A stretch of DNA of 64,000 nucleotides. It comes from Alphaproteobacteria bacterium (GTDB taxonomy: Bacteria; Pseudomonadota; Alphaproteobacteria; Rhizobiales; Beijerinckiaceae). A model generated the notes under the pieces. It was not told where the DNA came from. It saw only the letters and a list, made by a program, of their open reading frames with translations, and made no database searches. Shown piece by piece: positions 1 through 10,095 of this stretch (the stretch's first letter is position 1; every line of letters begins with the position of its first letter). The position numbers and the translations under genes are program-made. Where the stretch lies: assembly GCA_021325385.1 (NCBI GenBank), contig JAJPHH010000200.1, positions 1 to 64,000 on the forward strand. Reading direction: 5' to 3'.

Positions 1-93
1 ATCGGGACCTGCAAATCATTCCCACGCCGTACCCGCACAGAATCAGCCCCGCGCCTCTAAATCAACGCCAAAGGAGTTTTCTCACAGCCTGGC

Positions 94-158
94 AAGCGGG
101 AATCCAGGACGGCCTATCCGGCAAGCGCCGCCGCTCCTGGATTCCCGCTTTTCGCGGG
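94..158. repeat. Palindromic dispersed repeat, family 2
   Basis: Perfect 16-bp inverted arms (94-109 and 135-150) surround a 25-base loop. A second small hairpin, CCCGC-TTTTC-GCGGG, follows at 144-158. A related element sharing the GCGGGAATCCAGG and GCGGGAATGACA words lies near 7025-7107, and a fragment near 27443. Extragenic palindromes of this kind are common in Hyphomicrobiales. This one lies just upstream of gpsA and could act as a transcript-end or RNA-stability element. Confidence 0.75.
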
Positions 159-207
159 AATGACACGGAGGTTTGATCTAGGAATGGATGTTTCGGTTCG
201 CTCTTAG

Positions 208-1230
208 ATGGCGCGTAGGAAGGAGGAGCCAGCCCTGACCGAATTTCAAACCATCGGCGTAGCCGGCGCCGGCGCTTGGGGCATCGCCCTCGCCAATGTG
301 GCGGCGAGCGCGGGACGAAAAGTCGTGCTTTGGGGCCGCGACGAGGCCGAGATGCTGGCCCTGGCCAGGACGCGCGAGAATCCCCGTCGCTTGCCTCACG
401 TATTCCTCTCCGAGAGCGTCAAGGCGACATCGGAGATTATCGACCTTGCCGATTGCGCGGCGACGCTCGTCGTCGTGCCGGCGCAAGCGACGCGCGGCGT
501 CGCCGAGGAGCTCGCCGAAGTGCTGGCGCCCGGCCGGCCGCTGGTCGCCTGCGCGAAGGGAATCGAGCAGGGCGACGATCTGTTCATGACGGAGGCGCTC
601 ACGCTGGCCGCGCCCGCCCATCCGGCGGCGATTTTGTCCGGGCCCAGCTTCGCCGCCGACGTCGCCGCCGGCCTGCCGACCGCGGCGACCCTCGCGGCGT
701 CGGACGAGGATTTGGCCAAGGCGCTGGCCGACGCGCTGCAAAGCGCGAGCTTTCGCCTCTATCATTCGACCGACGTGATCGGGGTAGAAATCGGCGGCGC
801 GGCCAAGAACGTGCTCGCCATCGCCTGCGGCGTCGCCGCCGGCTTGAGTCTCGGCGCGAGCGCCGGCGCGGCTTTGATCGCGCGCGGTTTCGCCGAACTC
901 TCCCGCCTCGGCGCGGCGCTCGGGGCCAAGCCGCAGACCCTCGCCGGCCTCTCCGGCCTTGGCGATCTGGTGCTGACCTGCACCTCGCCGCAATCGCGCA
1001 ATTTCGCTTTTGGCCTGGCGCTTGGCCGCGGCGCCAAAGTCCCCGAGGCTTTGGCCGCGAGCAAGCTCGTCGAGGGCGTCTACACGGCCGGCGCTCTGAT
1101 CGACCTCGCCAAGGCGCACGCCGTCGAGATGCCAATCGCCGAAAGCGTCGACGCCCTGCTCAAAGGCGCGATCGAACCCAGCGACGCGGTACGCGCCCTC
1201 CTTTCCCGCCCGCCCAAGGCCGAGGCGTAG
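208..1230 (+). CDS. gpsA: NAD(P)+-dependent glycerol-3-phosphate dehydrogenase
   Basis: Cytosolic enzyme that reduces dihydroxyacetone phosphate to sn-glycerol 3-phosphate, the backbone for phospholipid synthesis. The N-terminal Rossmann motif GAGAWG is at residues 20-25 and the catalytic Lys of the AAKN motif is K200. The C-terminal helical domain holds GLSGLGDL and FAFG. The 340-residue length fits the family. The ATG at 208 has no ribosome site, whereas a strong GGAAGGAGGA at 218-227 is spaced for a CTG at 235. Starting there removes nine residues and gives the usual short N-terminus, so translation probably begins at 235 (inferred). A YciI-like gene follows 65 bases later on the same strand. 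Confidence 0.96.
   Translation: MARRKEEPALTEFQTIGVAGAGAWGIALANVAASAGRKVVLWGRDEAEMLALARTRENPRRLPHVFLSESVKATSEIIDLADCAATLVVVPAQATRGVAEELAEVLAPGRPLVACAKGIEQGDDLFMTEALTLAAPAHPAAILSGPSFAADVAAGLPTAATLAASDEDLAKALADALQSASFRLYHSTDVIGVEIGGAAKNVLAIACGVAAGLSLGASAGAALIARGFAELSRLGAALGAKPQTLAGLSGLGDLVLTCTSPQSRNFAFGLALGRGAKVPEALAASKLVEGVYTAGALIDLAKAHAVEMPIAESVDALLKGAIEPSDAVRALLSRPPKAEA
218..237 (+). promoter_or_regulatory. Strong ribosome binding site pointing to a CTG start of gpsA
   Basis: GGAAGGAGGA (218-227) lies inside the frame opened by the ATG at 208. The AGGAGG core ends 8 bases before an in-frame CTG (235-237). The residues after CTG (TEFQTIGVAGAGAWG) match where GpsA proteins normally begin. CTG initiation is inferred, not proven. 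Confidence 0.6.
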
Positions 1231-1295
1231 GCGACCGGCGCTTTACGCTTCTCGCGCCTTCGCTTAGCTTGCCGCGGCTCACCCGGGGGACGCCC

Positions 1296-1586
1296 TTGCT
1301 TTTCGTCGCCACCTGCATCGACAAGCCCGACCATCTGCAAACCCGGCTCGACAACCGGCCGGCCCATCTCGCCTATCTCAACGGGCTCGGCGCCAAGCTG
1401 AAAGTCGCCGGCGCCTTGCTCGGGCCCGACAATGAGACGCCGATCGGCTCGATGCTGATTTTCGACGTCGCCGATCAGGACGAGGCGCTCAAACTCGTCG
1501 ACGACGACCCTTTCGGCAAAGTCGGCCTCTTCGAATCGATAAGCGTCAAAGCCTGGCGCCAGGGCGTCGGCGCGCCGCTCGCCTGA
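1296..1586 (+). CDS. YciI-like protein
   Basis: Small cytosolic protein of 96 residues with the YciI/YCII fold (ferredoxin-like, dimeric). It has the family pattern of an N-terminal strand, an R-x-H-L-x-Y-L helix (RPAHLAYLNGL), a G-A-L-L-x-P turn and a D-D-P-F segment near residue 70. The usual catalytic-type His/Asp pair is represented by H26 and the DDDPF motif. The start is TTG at 1296, chosen because GGGGGA (1284-1289) lies 6 bases upstream; an open frame extends further 5' but only as the antiphase of gpsA. The precise reaction of most family members is unknown. It is probably co-transcribed with gpsA and the EVE gene. Confidence 0.85.
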   Translation: MLFVATCIDKPDHLQTRLDNRPAHLAYLNGLGAKLKVAGALLGPDNETPIGSMLIFDVADQDEALKLVDDDPFGKVGLFESISVKAWRQGVGAPLA

Positions 1587-1598
1587 GGGTCTTTGAAA

Positions 1599-2012
1599 AT
1601 GGCTCACTGGCTCGTCAAAAGCGAACCCTCGTCCTGGTCCTTCGATCAGCAGGTCGCGGCCGGCAAGAAGGGGACGAATTGGAACGGCGTGCGCAATCAC
1701 GCCGCCAAGCTCAACCTGATGGCGATGAAGCTTGGCGACGAAGCCTTCTTCTATCATTCCGGCGAAGGCAAGGAGATCGTCGGCATCGTCGAAGTGAGCA
1801 AGACGTATTACCCCGATCCGACCGACGAGACCGGCACGTTCGGCATGGTCGACTTCCGCGTCGTGAAGGCGCTGCCCAAGCCGGTCACGCTGGCGGCGAT
1901 CAAGGCCGACAAGCGCCTCGCCAATATGGCGCTAGTCAAGCTGTCGCGGCTCTCGGTGCAGCCGGTGACAGACGCCGAGTGGAAGATCATCTGCGAAATG
2001 GGCGGATTATAA
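1599..2012 (+). CDS. EVE domain-containing protein
   Basis: Protein of 137 residues made of a single EVE domain, a PUA-like fold related to YTH and ASCH domains that often recognises modified bases in DNA or RNA. The family landmarks are visible: WLVKSEP at the N-terminus, W-x-G-V-R-N-x-x-A near residue 35, and FFYHSG followed by IVGIVEV. The ATG at 1599 is 8 bases after GAGGGT; a TTG two codons upstream is less likely. It lies 12 bases after the YciI-like gene, so the two are probably one transcript. Its partner and modification target cannot be read from the sequence. Confidence 0.9.
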   Translation: MAHWLVKSEPSSWSFDQQVAAGKKGTNWNGVRNHAAKLNLMAMKLGDEAFFYHSGEGKEIVGIVEVSKTYYPDPTDETGTFGMVDFRVVKALPKPVTLAAIKADKRLANMALVKLSRLSVQPVTDAEWKIICEMGGL

Positions 2013-2069
2013 GCGAGCGCAATGGATCGCCTGTCTCGCCAGAAATCCTTTTCATTTCATAGACCCACC

Positions 2070-2156
2070 CGTCATTGCGAGCGAAGCGAAGCAATCCATT
2101 CGTAAGGCTCAGCTCTATGAATGGATTGCTTCGTCGCTTCGCCCCTCGCAATGACG
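2070..2156. repeat. Palindromic dispersed repeat, family 1, copy 1
   Basis: An 87-bp element bounded by CGTCATTGCGAG (2070-2081) and its reverse complement CTCGCAATGACG (2145-2156). The arms contain GCGAAGCAATCCATTCGTA and TGAATGGATTGCTTCG, so most of the unit can fold as one long hairpin. A near-identical copy lies about 280 bases downstream. Confidence 0.9.
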
Positions 2157-2351
2157 CCTCCGAGGGCTTGGGGAAGGATACTACGCCTTTTTTGCCTTTC
2201 CCTTCGGGATAGAGGATCGCGCCAGAAACAACGGGAAGAAAAACATTTCCTTTTCCTTCCCCTTGCTTCCTTTCTCCTTCCCCGCCCTTCCTTGGCGCCG
2301 CCGCAAGCCCATGGATTTATTAGAGCGAGTCGCTTTTAGGTAGACCCCATC

Positions 2352-2438
2352 CGTCATTGCGAGCGAAGCGAAGCAATCCATTCGTAAAGCTCAGCCCTAT
2401 GAATGGATTGCTTCGTCGCTTCGCTCCTCGCAATGACG
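2352..2438. repeat. Palindromic dispersed repeat, family 1, copy 2
   Basis: Second copy of the 87-bp element, same length and same ends as the copy at 2070-2156, differing at only a few loop and arm positions. A shorter degenerate copy is at 28285-28337. Confidence 0.9.
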
Positions 2439-2671
2439 TTTTCAGCGGCTCGGCGTACACGCAATTCGCTCCAGCACTGGAAGAAGATCAAGAGAAAATT
2501 ATTGCTTCAGTACCTCTGCCGTCAGAGCAGTTACGGCGTTGTCACGGCCAGCGGTACATAGGATCGTCGCGCGCCTTAGTCAATATTTTTGTTGTAATTC
2601 GTACCTCCAGAAGCGTCAAACGTCTGACCGGTCTGAAATTATTATTCGAGGGGCAATTGAGCGGCGTCAGT

Positions 2672-3598
2672 CTAAGCCAAAAGCCGCTCCATCAGATCCC
2701 GCACGAGTCCCTTGAGCAGATCGAGCTTGTACGCCGTCATCGCCAGCGGTTTTGCGCCGGCGGTCGATTGTTCGACAACGCGGGCGATGGTCGCGCCGGT
2801 CGCGGCCGCGCCTTGAGCCGCCGCTTCCGCGGCCGCGAGCCGCAGGGGGACGGGCGCGACGCCGCCCGCGGCGAGGCGAAGCAAGCGCAGCGAGCCGTCC
2901 GCGACGACGGCGCGGGCGACGATCTCGACCAGCGGCCATTCGGCAGAGGCCCGGGAAATCGCCCGCTTGTACAGCGCGCGCTCGCCGAGCGTTGGCGGCG
3001 GCAGTTCGACGCGCGTGATCGTCTCCCCCGGCTCGAGCGCGTTGTCGACAGCGCCATTAGCGCCGTCGCCCAACAATTGCGCGATCGTCAGGTCGGCCCG
3101 GCGGTCAGTGTCGATCCTCGCGTCATACGCCAGGAGCGCAGCGGCCATCGTCGAGGGATGCGGCGCGACGCATGGGCCCAAGTCGAAAATGACGCCGTAG
3201 AGATGATTGCCGCCTCGCGCCGAACAAATCGAGCCGTGCTTCTTGAGGCAAGCGGTATGGGGATTGCGATAGTACCAGCAGCGCGAATGCTGGGCGAGAT
3301 TGCCGCCAATCGTGGCGACGCGCCGGATTTGCGGCGTCGCCAGGCCGCCGGCGGCCGCGGCGAGGCCCGGATAGGCGGCCGCGATACGAGGGTCGTTCGC
3401 AATCCGATCGATCGTGACCAAGGCGCCGATGCGCGCCGCACCGTTCGCGCTGCAATCGATGCCCGTCATATCCGGCGTCGGCGCGATGTCGATCAGCGAT
3501 CCGCGCGAGACGCCGCTCCGGCGTCTTTCGGAAAGGTCCGTACCGCCCGCTCGAAGCTCAATCGCCTTTCCGTCCGCGATCATCATCGGCGCGCTCAT
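2672..3598 (-). CDS. FAD-binding subunit of a xanthine dehydrogenase-family molybdenum hydroxylase
   Basis: CoxM/PaoB (YagS)-type medium subunit of 308 residues that passes electrons between the FeS clusters and FAD. The first FAD loop is AGGTDL near residue 18 and the second is ATIGGNLAQ near residue 95. It is followed at once by a cysteine-rich insert, S-R-C-W-Y-Y-R then CLKKHGSIC, which in YagS/PaoB and 4-hydroxybenzoyl-CoA reductase-like subunits binds an extra [4Fe-4S] cluster. The N-terminus is short: the usual helix before the first FAD loop is missing or reduced. The start codon overlaps the stop of the upstream large subunit by 4 bases (ATGA), so the two are translationally coupled. 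The substrate, possibly an aromatic aldehyde or N-heterocycle, is unknown. Confidence 0.88.
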   Translation of the reverse strand: MSAPMMIADGKAIELRAGGTDLSERRRSGVSRGSLIDIAPTPDMTGIDCSANGAARIGALVTIDRIANDPRIAAAYPGLAAAAGGLATPQIRRVATIGGNLAQHSRCWYYRNPHTACLKKHGSICSARGGNHLYGVIFDLGPCVAPHPSTMAAALLAYDARIDTDRRADLTIAQLLGDGANGAVDNALEPGETITRVELPPPTLGERALYKRAISRASAEWPLVEIVARAVVADGSLRLLRLAAGGVAPVPLRLAAAEAAAQGAAATGATIARVVEQSTAGAKPLAMTAYKLDLLKGLVRDLMERLLA

Positions 3599-6285
3599 GT
3601 CCGCGCTCCCTCGCTCAACAGCCGCAACATCCGGTCGGGCCGCAGCGGTATCTCTTTCGGCCTGACGCCGGTCGCGTTGCGCACGGCGTTGGCGATAGCC
3701 GCAGCGGTGGGGACGGTCGCGACCTCGCCGATGCCGACGCCGCCGCCAAGGACATGATCGAATCCGCCCTCGTCGAAATGGAGATCGATGAGCGGCGTAT
3801 CGGCGACGCCAGGCAGGCGATAATCCTCCATCCCCGCCGTGAGGACGTCGCCCGTCTGAAGGTCTACCTCGCGGCCCTCATAGAGCGCGTAGCCGACGCC
3901 CTGAACAATGGCGCCGCTCGCCTGGCTTTGCGCCAGCGCGGGCGCTGCGAGTTTTCCGACCGCGATCCCGGTGTGGACTTCGAGAACGCGGACATGTCCC
4001 AACAGAGTATCGACTTCGACCTCGACGACCTGGACCGAGCTTGGCGCGCCAGCGCCGATGGCGATGTGCGAGAAGCGCCGCATCATCCAACCGAATATGT
4101 GGCCCATGAGGCCGACCTCCCCAAGCGGCGAGCGGACGCCTGGCGCCAATGTCCTCGCGTCTTCCGGCCGCTCGCTCGAAACCGAGAAATCCGGACAGGC
4201 TGCGATCATCTCGCGCCACGGCGCGTTGGAGCCGGCTTGCGGCTCGCGCCGCGTTCGCTGCTGGACGGCCTGCTTGAGCTTCTGCGCGGCGAGGAGCGCC
4301 GGCGGGACGAGGGAAGCCGTGGTCCGGCTGCCGCCGGAGCCCGGGCCTTCCGGCAGGCTCGAATCGCCGATGCGGACTTCGACTTCGTGCGGCTCCAACT
4401 CGAATTCGCGCGCGATCGTATTGGCGAGCACCGTGCGGCTGCCGGTGCCGATGTCTTGCGCCGCCGAAGCGACGACGATGCGGCCGCTTTCGACTGAAAG
4501 CTGCACTTTCGAGCCAGGCTGCCAAAGGTACAGCCAATAGCCGGCGGCGACGCCAACGCCGCGCCGGTAGCGGCCGGTCTTCGACGCCGGCGGCGCGGCG
4601 TTGCGCCACGCGCTGAGCCCTTGCGCCCACTCGTAAAGGCGACGGCGGTTGGGATTGTCGTCCCAGCGCTTGCGCAGAGCGATCGGGTCCGTCTTCAAGC
4701 GCAGCGCCGCCTCGTCGACCGCCTGTTCGAGCGCAAAGGCCATGGGCGGACCGCCGGGCGCGCGGAACGGGGCGCCAGGCGGCAGGTTGCTGACCACGTC
4801 GAAATCGGAAAGATCTTTCGCCTCGGCCGGGTAGATGAGCCGCGCCAGCGCGGCGATGGTCGAATTGACCGACGCGCCGGTGTCGCCATGCGCCGCCAGC
4901 GAGAGCGCCTTGAGACGGCCGTCGCGGTCGGCGAGCAGGGCGATGTTCATTTCCGCGCCCGGCCGATAACCCGCCACCGACAGTTCTTCATGCCTGTCGA
5001 AGACCACTCGCACCGGCGCCTTCGCCGCCCGCGCCAGCTCGATTGCGGCGACCGTCTCGATCCCGAGCGTCGCCTTCGAGCCGAAGCCGCCGCCGACATG
5101 CGTCGCGATGACGCGCACATGGGACGGATCGAGCTTGAAGCGCTTGGCGATGAGCTTCTTCAGCTCGAACACGGCTTGCGTCGAGACATGCACGGTAAGT
5201 CGGTCGCCGTCGAAGCGCGCGACCGCGGCATGCGGTTCGAGCGAGCAATGTTGCTGCGCCCCGGTGCGAAAGGTCGCCTCGAACAAGAGCGGATCGCCCG
5301 CCTCTCTCGCCGCCGCGATCCAATTGCGCGCTTTCTTCGCTTTGAGCGAGAACGCCGAAGACGGGCCGCGGACGTTCCGCCGCCACGGCGTCGGCATAGC
5401 CATGCCCTCGGAGGCGTTGCCGGCGCTCTTTCGCGACCCTGCGAAAATTTCGGGCGCTGTCGGCATGCGGGCGGCGTCCATGCCGACGACAGGCGGCAAT
5501 TCTCGGTACTGAACTTTGATCGCGGCGCATGCTCTGAGCGCGGTCTCGCGATCGGCGGCGGCCACGGCGGCGATCTGTTGCCCGACATAGCGGACGGTAC
5601 GGTCTTCGCCGAGCAGCGAGATCGCGGCCGCGACGCCGGGAATGGCGAGCGCCTCGGCGAAGTCGAGCGCCTCGATCTTGGCGTGCGCAATCCGTGATCG
5701 AAAGACGACGCCCTCGAACTGCCTGTCGTGGCGGATGTCGACCGTGTATTTTGCGGCCCCGGCGACCTTGTCGCGCGCTTCGACGCGAGGCGATCGCGCC
5801 GCATCGCCGCCGTCGAAGCGCCCGGCGCAGGCCTCGGCGACGGCGCGAAGAATATTGTCGTATGCGCCGCAGCGGCAGAGATGGCCGGAAAGAGCAGCGG
5901 CGATCTCCTCGCGGGTCGGAACCGCGGCGCCTTTCTTGGCGCGCCATTCGTCATGGAAGGCGACAGACTCGACGATGAAGCCCGGCGTGCAAAAGCCGCA
6001 TTGCAACGCATCGAGCGCCATGAACGCCTTCTGCACCGGATGCAGCGCCCCGGCCCCGATCCCCTCGATCGTGACCACGCTCCGGCCCGCCGCCGCTTTT
6101 GCCGGCAGAAGGCAACTCGCGACCGGCGCGCCGTCGAGCAGCACTGTGCAAGCGCCGCAGACGCCCGCGCCGCAAACCAGCTTCGCGCCGGTGAGGCCTT
6201 CGCGGTCGCGGATGACGTCGATCAGCGTGGCGTCGGGGCTTTCAGGGAGCTCGCGGCTGACCCCGTTGAAGCGGCACTGCGTCAT
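3595..6285 (-). CDS. Fused [2Fe-2S] and molybdopterin-binding subunit of a xanthine dehydrogenase-family oxidase
   Basis: An 896-residue protein joining two subunits that are separate in PaoABC-type enzymes. Residues 1-155 are the CoxS/PaoA iron-sulfur part: CGAGVCGAC plus a later Cys for the plant-type cluster, then CGFCTPG and HLCRCGAY for the second cluster. From about residue 165 the CoxL/PaoC-like part follows, with the aldehyde oxidase a/b hammerhead (VEARDKVAGAAKYTVDI), HVGGGFGSK, FRAPGGPP and the active-site Glu in GVGIGEVATVP near the C-terminus. The catalytic Glu and all eight cluster Cys are present, so it looks functional. It lies 21 bases after a TetR gene and overlaps the FAD subunit gene, forming a three-gene operon. 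The substrate is not predictable from sequence alone. Confidence 0.92.
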   Translation of the reverse strand: MTQCRFNGVSRELPESPDATLIDVIRDREGLTGAKLVCGAGVCGACTVLLDGAPVASCLLPAKAAAGRSVVTIEGIGAGALHPVQKAFMALDALQCGFCTPGFIVESVAFHDEWRAKKGAAVPTREEIAAALSGHLCRCGAYDNILRAVAEACAGRFDGGDAARSPRVEARDKVAGAAKYTVDIRHDRQFEGVVFRSRIAHAKIEALDFAEALAIPGVAAAISLLGEDRTVRYVGQQIAAVAAADRETALRACAAIKVQYRELPPVVGMDAARMPTAPEIFAGSRKSAGNASEGMAMPTPWRRNVRGPSSAFSLKAKKARNWIAAAREAGDPLLFEATFRTGAQQHCSLEPHAAVARFDGDRLTVHVSTQAVFELKKLIAKRFKLDPSHVRVIATHVGGGFGSKATLGIETVAAIELARAAKAPVRVVFDRHEELSVAGYRPGAEMNIALLADRDGRLKALSLAAHGDTGASVNSTIAALARLIYPAEAKDLSDFDVVSNLPPGAPFRAPGGPPMAFALEQAVDEAALRLKTDPIALRKRWDDNPNRRRLYEWAQGLSAWRNAAPPASKTGRYRRGVGVAAGYWLYLWQPGSKVQLSVESGRIVVASAAQDIGTGSRTVLANTIAREFELEPHEVEVRIGDSSLPEGPGSGGSRTTASLVPPALLAAQKLKQAVQQRTRREPQAGSNAPWREMIAACPDFSVSSERPEDARTLAPGVRSPLGEVGLMGHIFGWMMRRFSHIAIGAGAPSSVQVVEVEVDTLLGHVRVLEVHTGIAVGKLAAPALAQSQASGAIVQGVGYALYEGREVDLQTGDVLTAGMEDYRLPGVADTPLIDLHFDEGGFDHVLGGGVGIGEVATVPTAAAIANAVRNATGVRPKEIPLRPDRMLRLLSEGART

Positions 6286-6306
6286 ATCGCGGTCCTGTCG
6301 CTAAGG

Positions 6307-6972
6307 TTAAGGACGCTCGCGCGTCCCTTTGAGCAGCGCGCCGAGCATGGCGCGCAATTCGCTTTCAAAGTCGATCGCGAGCCCAGCCAGACGCGGCTCC
6401 TCGGCCATGGCGGCGCGCACCGCCGGCGCGGGCGAGGCTAATTGATAGAGCCCGACCAGGCTCGCCTGCAGCCAGCGCAGAAAGCGCCGCGCCTCAGCTT
6501 CGTCGCCAATGCGCAAAGCCTCGGCGACGCGCGGCGCCAGCGCGGTCAGTCCCGCTTCGACTTCGAGCTTGAAGGCGCGGGCGGTCTCGACCGGCAGGTT
6601 ACGCTCGAGGACGAGGTGCAAAAGCGCGGCGAGACGCAGGAGTTCGCGGCGCGCAGCGAGCGAGGCGGCGATCCAGTCGAGCGCCGCTTCGGGCGAGGCG
6701 AAGCGAGCCGCAGCCTTGGCGAAATCGGCGAGCCAGGCGGAGAATTCGCGCAGCAACAGCGCGAGGAAAATCTCCTCCCGCGTGCGGAAGTAGAGATAGA
6801 GCGTGCCCTTGGCGAGGCCGGCGGCGGCGGCGATGTCGCTCATGGCGATGCTCTCGAAAGCTTGGTTGCAAAACAGCGCCTCAGCCGCGGCGAGGATGGC
6901 GTCGCGGCGGGCGTCTTTCAGCGCTTCGGTGACGGCGCGGCGCTTGCGCGGCGCTTTCCGATTAATGACCAC
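6307..6972 (-). CDS. TetR-family transcriptional regulator of the molybdenum hydroxylase operon
   Basis: TetR repressor of 221 residues. The N-terminal helix-turn-helix (about residues 42-66) is SMSDIAAAAGLAKGTLYLYF, a textbook TetR DNA-binding motif; the rest is a helical ligand domain with no clear subfamily. It is the first gene of a minus-strand operon with the molybdenum hydroxylase subunits, so it probably represses its own operon and responds to the enzyme's substrate. The start is GTG at 6972, because no other usual start precedes the conserved helix. There is no ribosome binding site, and the predicted transcription start falls on the GTG itself. Confidence 0.9.
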   Translation of the reverse strand: MVINRKAPRKRRAVTEALKDARRDAILAAAEALFCNQAFESIAMSDIAAAAGLAKGTLYLYFRTREEIFLALLLREFSAWLADFAKAAARFASPEAALDWIAASLAARRELLRLAALLHLVLERNLPVETARAFKLEVEAGLTALAPRVAEALRIGDEAEARRFLRWLQASLVGLYQLASPAPAVRAAMAEEPRLAGLAIDFESELRAMLGALLKGTRERP

Positions 6973-7008
6973 TGGTCATTTATGTAACTGACCGGCGGTC
7001 ATTGTCAA
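6964..7008 (-). promoter_or_regulatory. Promoter with two TetR-type operators, predicted leaderless
   Basis: On the minus strand, a perfect -35 TTGACA (7003-7008) is separated by 18 bases from the -10 CATAAA (6979-6984). The predicted start, seven bases further, is the G of the regulator's GTG codon (6972). Two inverted repeats share the core TGACC-N3-GGTCA. One fills the promoter spacer (6989-7001). The other covers the start site (6966-6978), within a 17-bp palindrome at 6964-6980. Their centres are 23 bases apart. This fits autorepression by the adjacent TetR protein. Confidence 0.75.
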
Positions 7009-7024
7009 GCCCAACCTGCGAGGA

Positions 7025-7107
7025 ATGTCATTCCCCTGAAAGCGGGAATCCAGGCTGAACCTGAGACGCCGAGGTTCGCTGGCTTCCCGCTTGCGCGGGA
7101 ATGACAT
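7025..7107. repeat. Palindromic dispersed repeat, family 2, second copy
   Basis: Outer arms ATGTCATTCCC (7025-7035) and GGGAATGACAT (7097-7107) are perfect inverted repeats. Inside are AGCGGGAATCCAGG and CTTCCCGCTTGCGCGGGAA, which match the element upstream of gpsA. It lies between the TetR promoter and acs, where it may separate the two divergent units. Confidence 0.8.
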
Positions 7108-7241
7108 CGGGGCTTCTCGACCCGCGACGAAAGGCGAAGGCGGCGCCGCTTGTCCTGGATCAAAGCGGCGCTGCATAATGTTGGACAACGGAGTCATCGT
7201 CGCGGCGTCCGCCTGTTCCGGCGGGGCCAAGGGAGGATTAA

Positions 7242-9188
<1,947 letters not shown>

Positions 9189-9344
9189 GCGGTCGGCGCG
9201 GCGTCAAAACAAGTCCGCCGTCTTTGCCAGGAGCGAAGCGGCGAAGCAGTCCGAGTCGTGGAGCTTTGCCGGCGAGTGGAGCGCTTCGCGGGATCAGGCC
9301 GGCCGATCGCTCGCGTCTTTATGATCCGTCTGAACGCAGCGTCG

Positions 9345-9998
9345 TTAGAACTCGGCCTCGAGCTCCTCGATCTCCTCCGTCTCGGCCAGCGCCGCCGCGA
9401 CCCATTCCTGCATCGCCGGCAGAGCCCAGACGCGGTCGGCATAGGCCTGGCAGGCCTTGTCAAGCTTCACGTCATAAGTGCGGAATCGGCTGACGACCGG
9501 CGCGTACATCGCGTCGGCGAACGAGATCGGGCCAAACAGGTACGGGCCGCCATAGGATTCCAGGCAGTCGCGCCAAATCGCGGCGATGCGGTCGATGTCG
9601 GCGACGGCTTTCGACCAGATTTTGAAGGACTCGAACCGCCCCTTGATGTTCATCGGCAACGCCTGCCGCAGCGAGATGAAGCCCGAATGCATTTCGCCGC
9701 AGATTGACCGGCAATGGGCGCGCTTTGCCCAATCTTTAGGCAAGAGTCCGGCTTCCGGCGCGATCTCGTTCAAAAATTCGCCGATCGCCAGCGTGTCCCA
9801 GATTTTGACGCCGTCATAGGTGAGGCAAGGAACGAGGATCGACGGCGAGAGGAGCAGGATTTCAGCGCGCGCGTCCGGATCGCCCGGCTCGACGAACACT
9901 TCCTCGAAATCGAGACCGGCGAGCTTGGCCGTCAACCAGCCGCGCAACGACCAGGACGAATAGTTCTTGCTGCTCAACGTCAGCGTCGCCCTCGCCAT
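9345..9998 (-). CDS. Glutathione S-transferase family protein
   Basis: Cytosolic GST-like protein of 217 residues. The N-terminal thioredoxin-like domain has SSKNYSSWSLRGWL, where the serines are in the position of the glutathione-contacting residue, and the cis-Pro loop SILVPCL near residue 56. A helical C-terminal domain follows from about residue 90. ATG 9998 is chosen because AGGAGG lies seven bases upstream; the frame opens further 5' without a ribosome site. The closest recognised type is the YfcF/maleylacetoacetate isomerase-like group, but substrate and activity are uncertain. It points away from phaZ, so the 97 bases between them must hold both promoters. Confidence 0.88.
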   Translation of the reverse strand: MARATLTLSSKNYSSWSLRGWLTAKLAGLDFEEVFVEPGDPDARAEILLLSPSILVPCLTYDGVKIWDTLAIGEFLNEIAPEAGLLPKDWAKRAHCRSICGEMHSGFISLRQALPMNIKGRFESFKIWSKAVADIDRIAAIWRDCLESYGGPYLFGPISFADAMYAPVVSRFRTYDVKLDKACQAYADRVWALPAMQEWVAAALAETEEIEELEAEF

Positions 9999-10095
9999 TG
10001 CGGCCTCCTGGGAAAACCTTTGAAAGATATAGCAAATCACATGCCAATGGCACGGCGATTGCTTGGCTCGGCTTGGCCAGAAGCGAGCCGGACGA

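Larger units (their letters stand above)
2013..2671. other. Gene-poor interval with two palindromic repeats
   Basis: No convincing gene lies in these 659 bases. It holds two 87-bp palindromic repeats, a pyrimidine-rich stretch between them (about 2190-2300) and a lower-GC segment at about 2450-2660 with runs such as AATATTTTTGTTG. The lower GC suggests a decayed or acquired fragment, but I recognise no protein in it. Confidence 0.6.
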
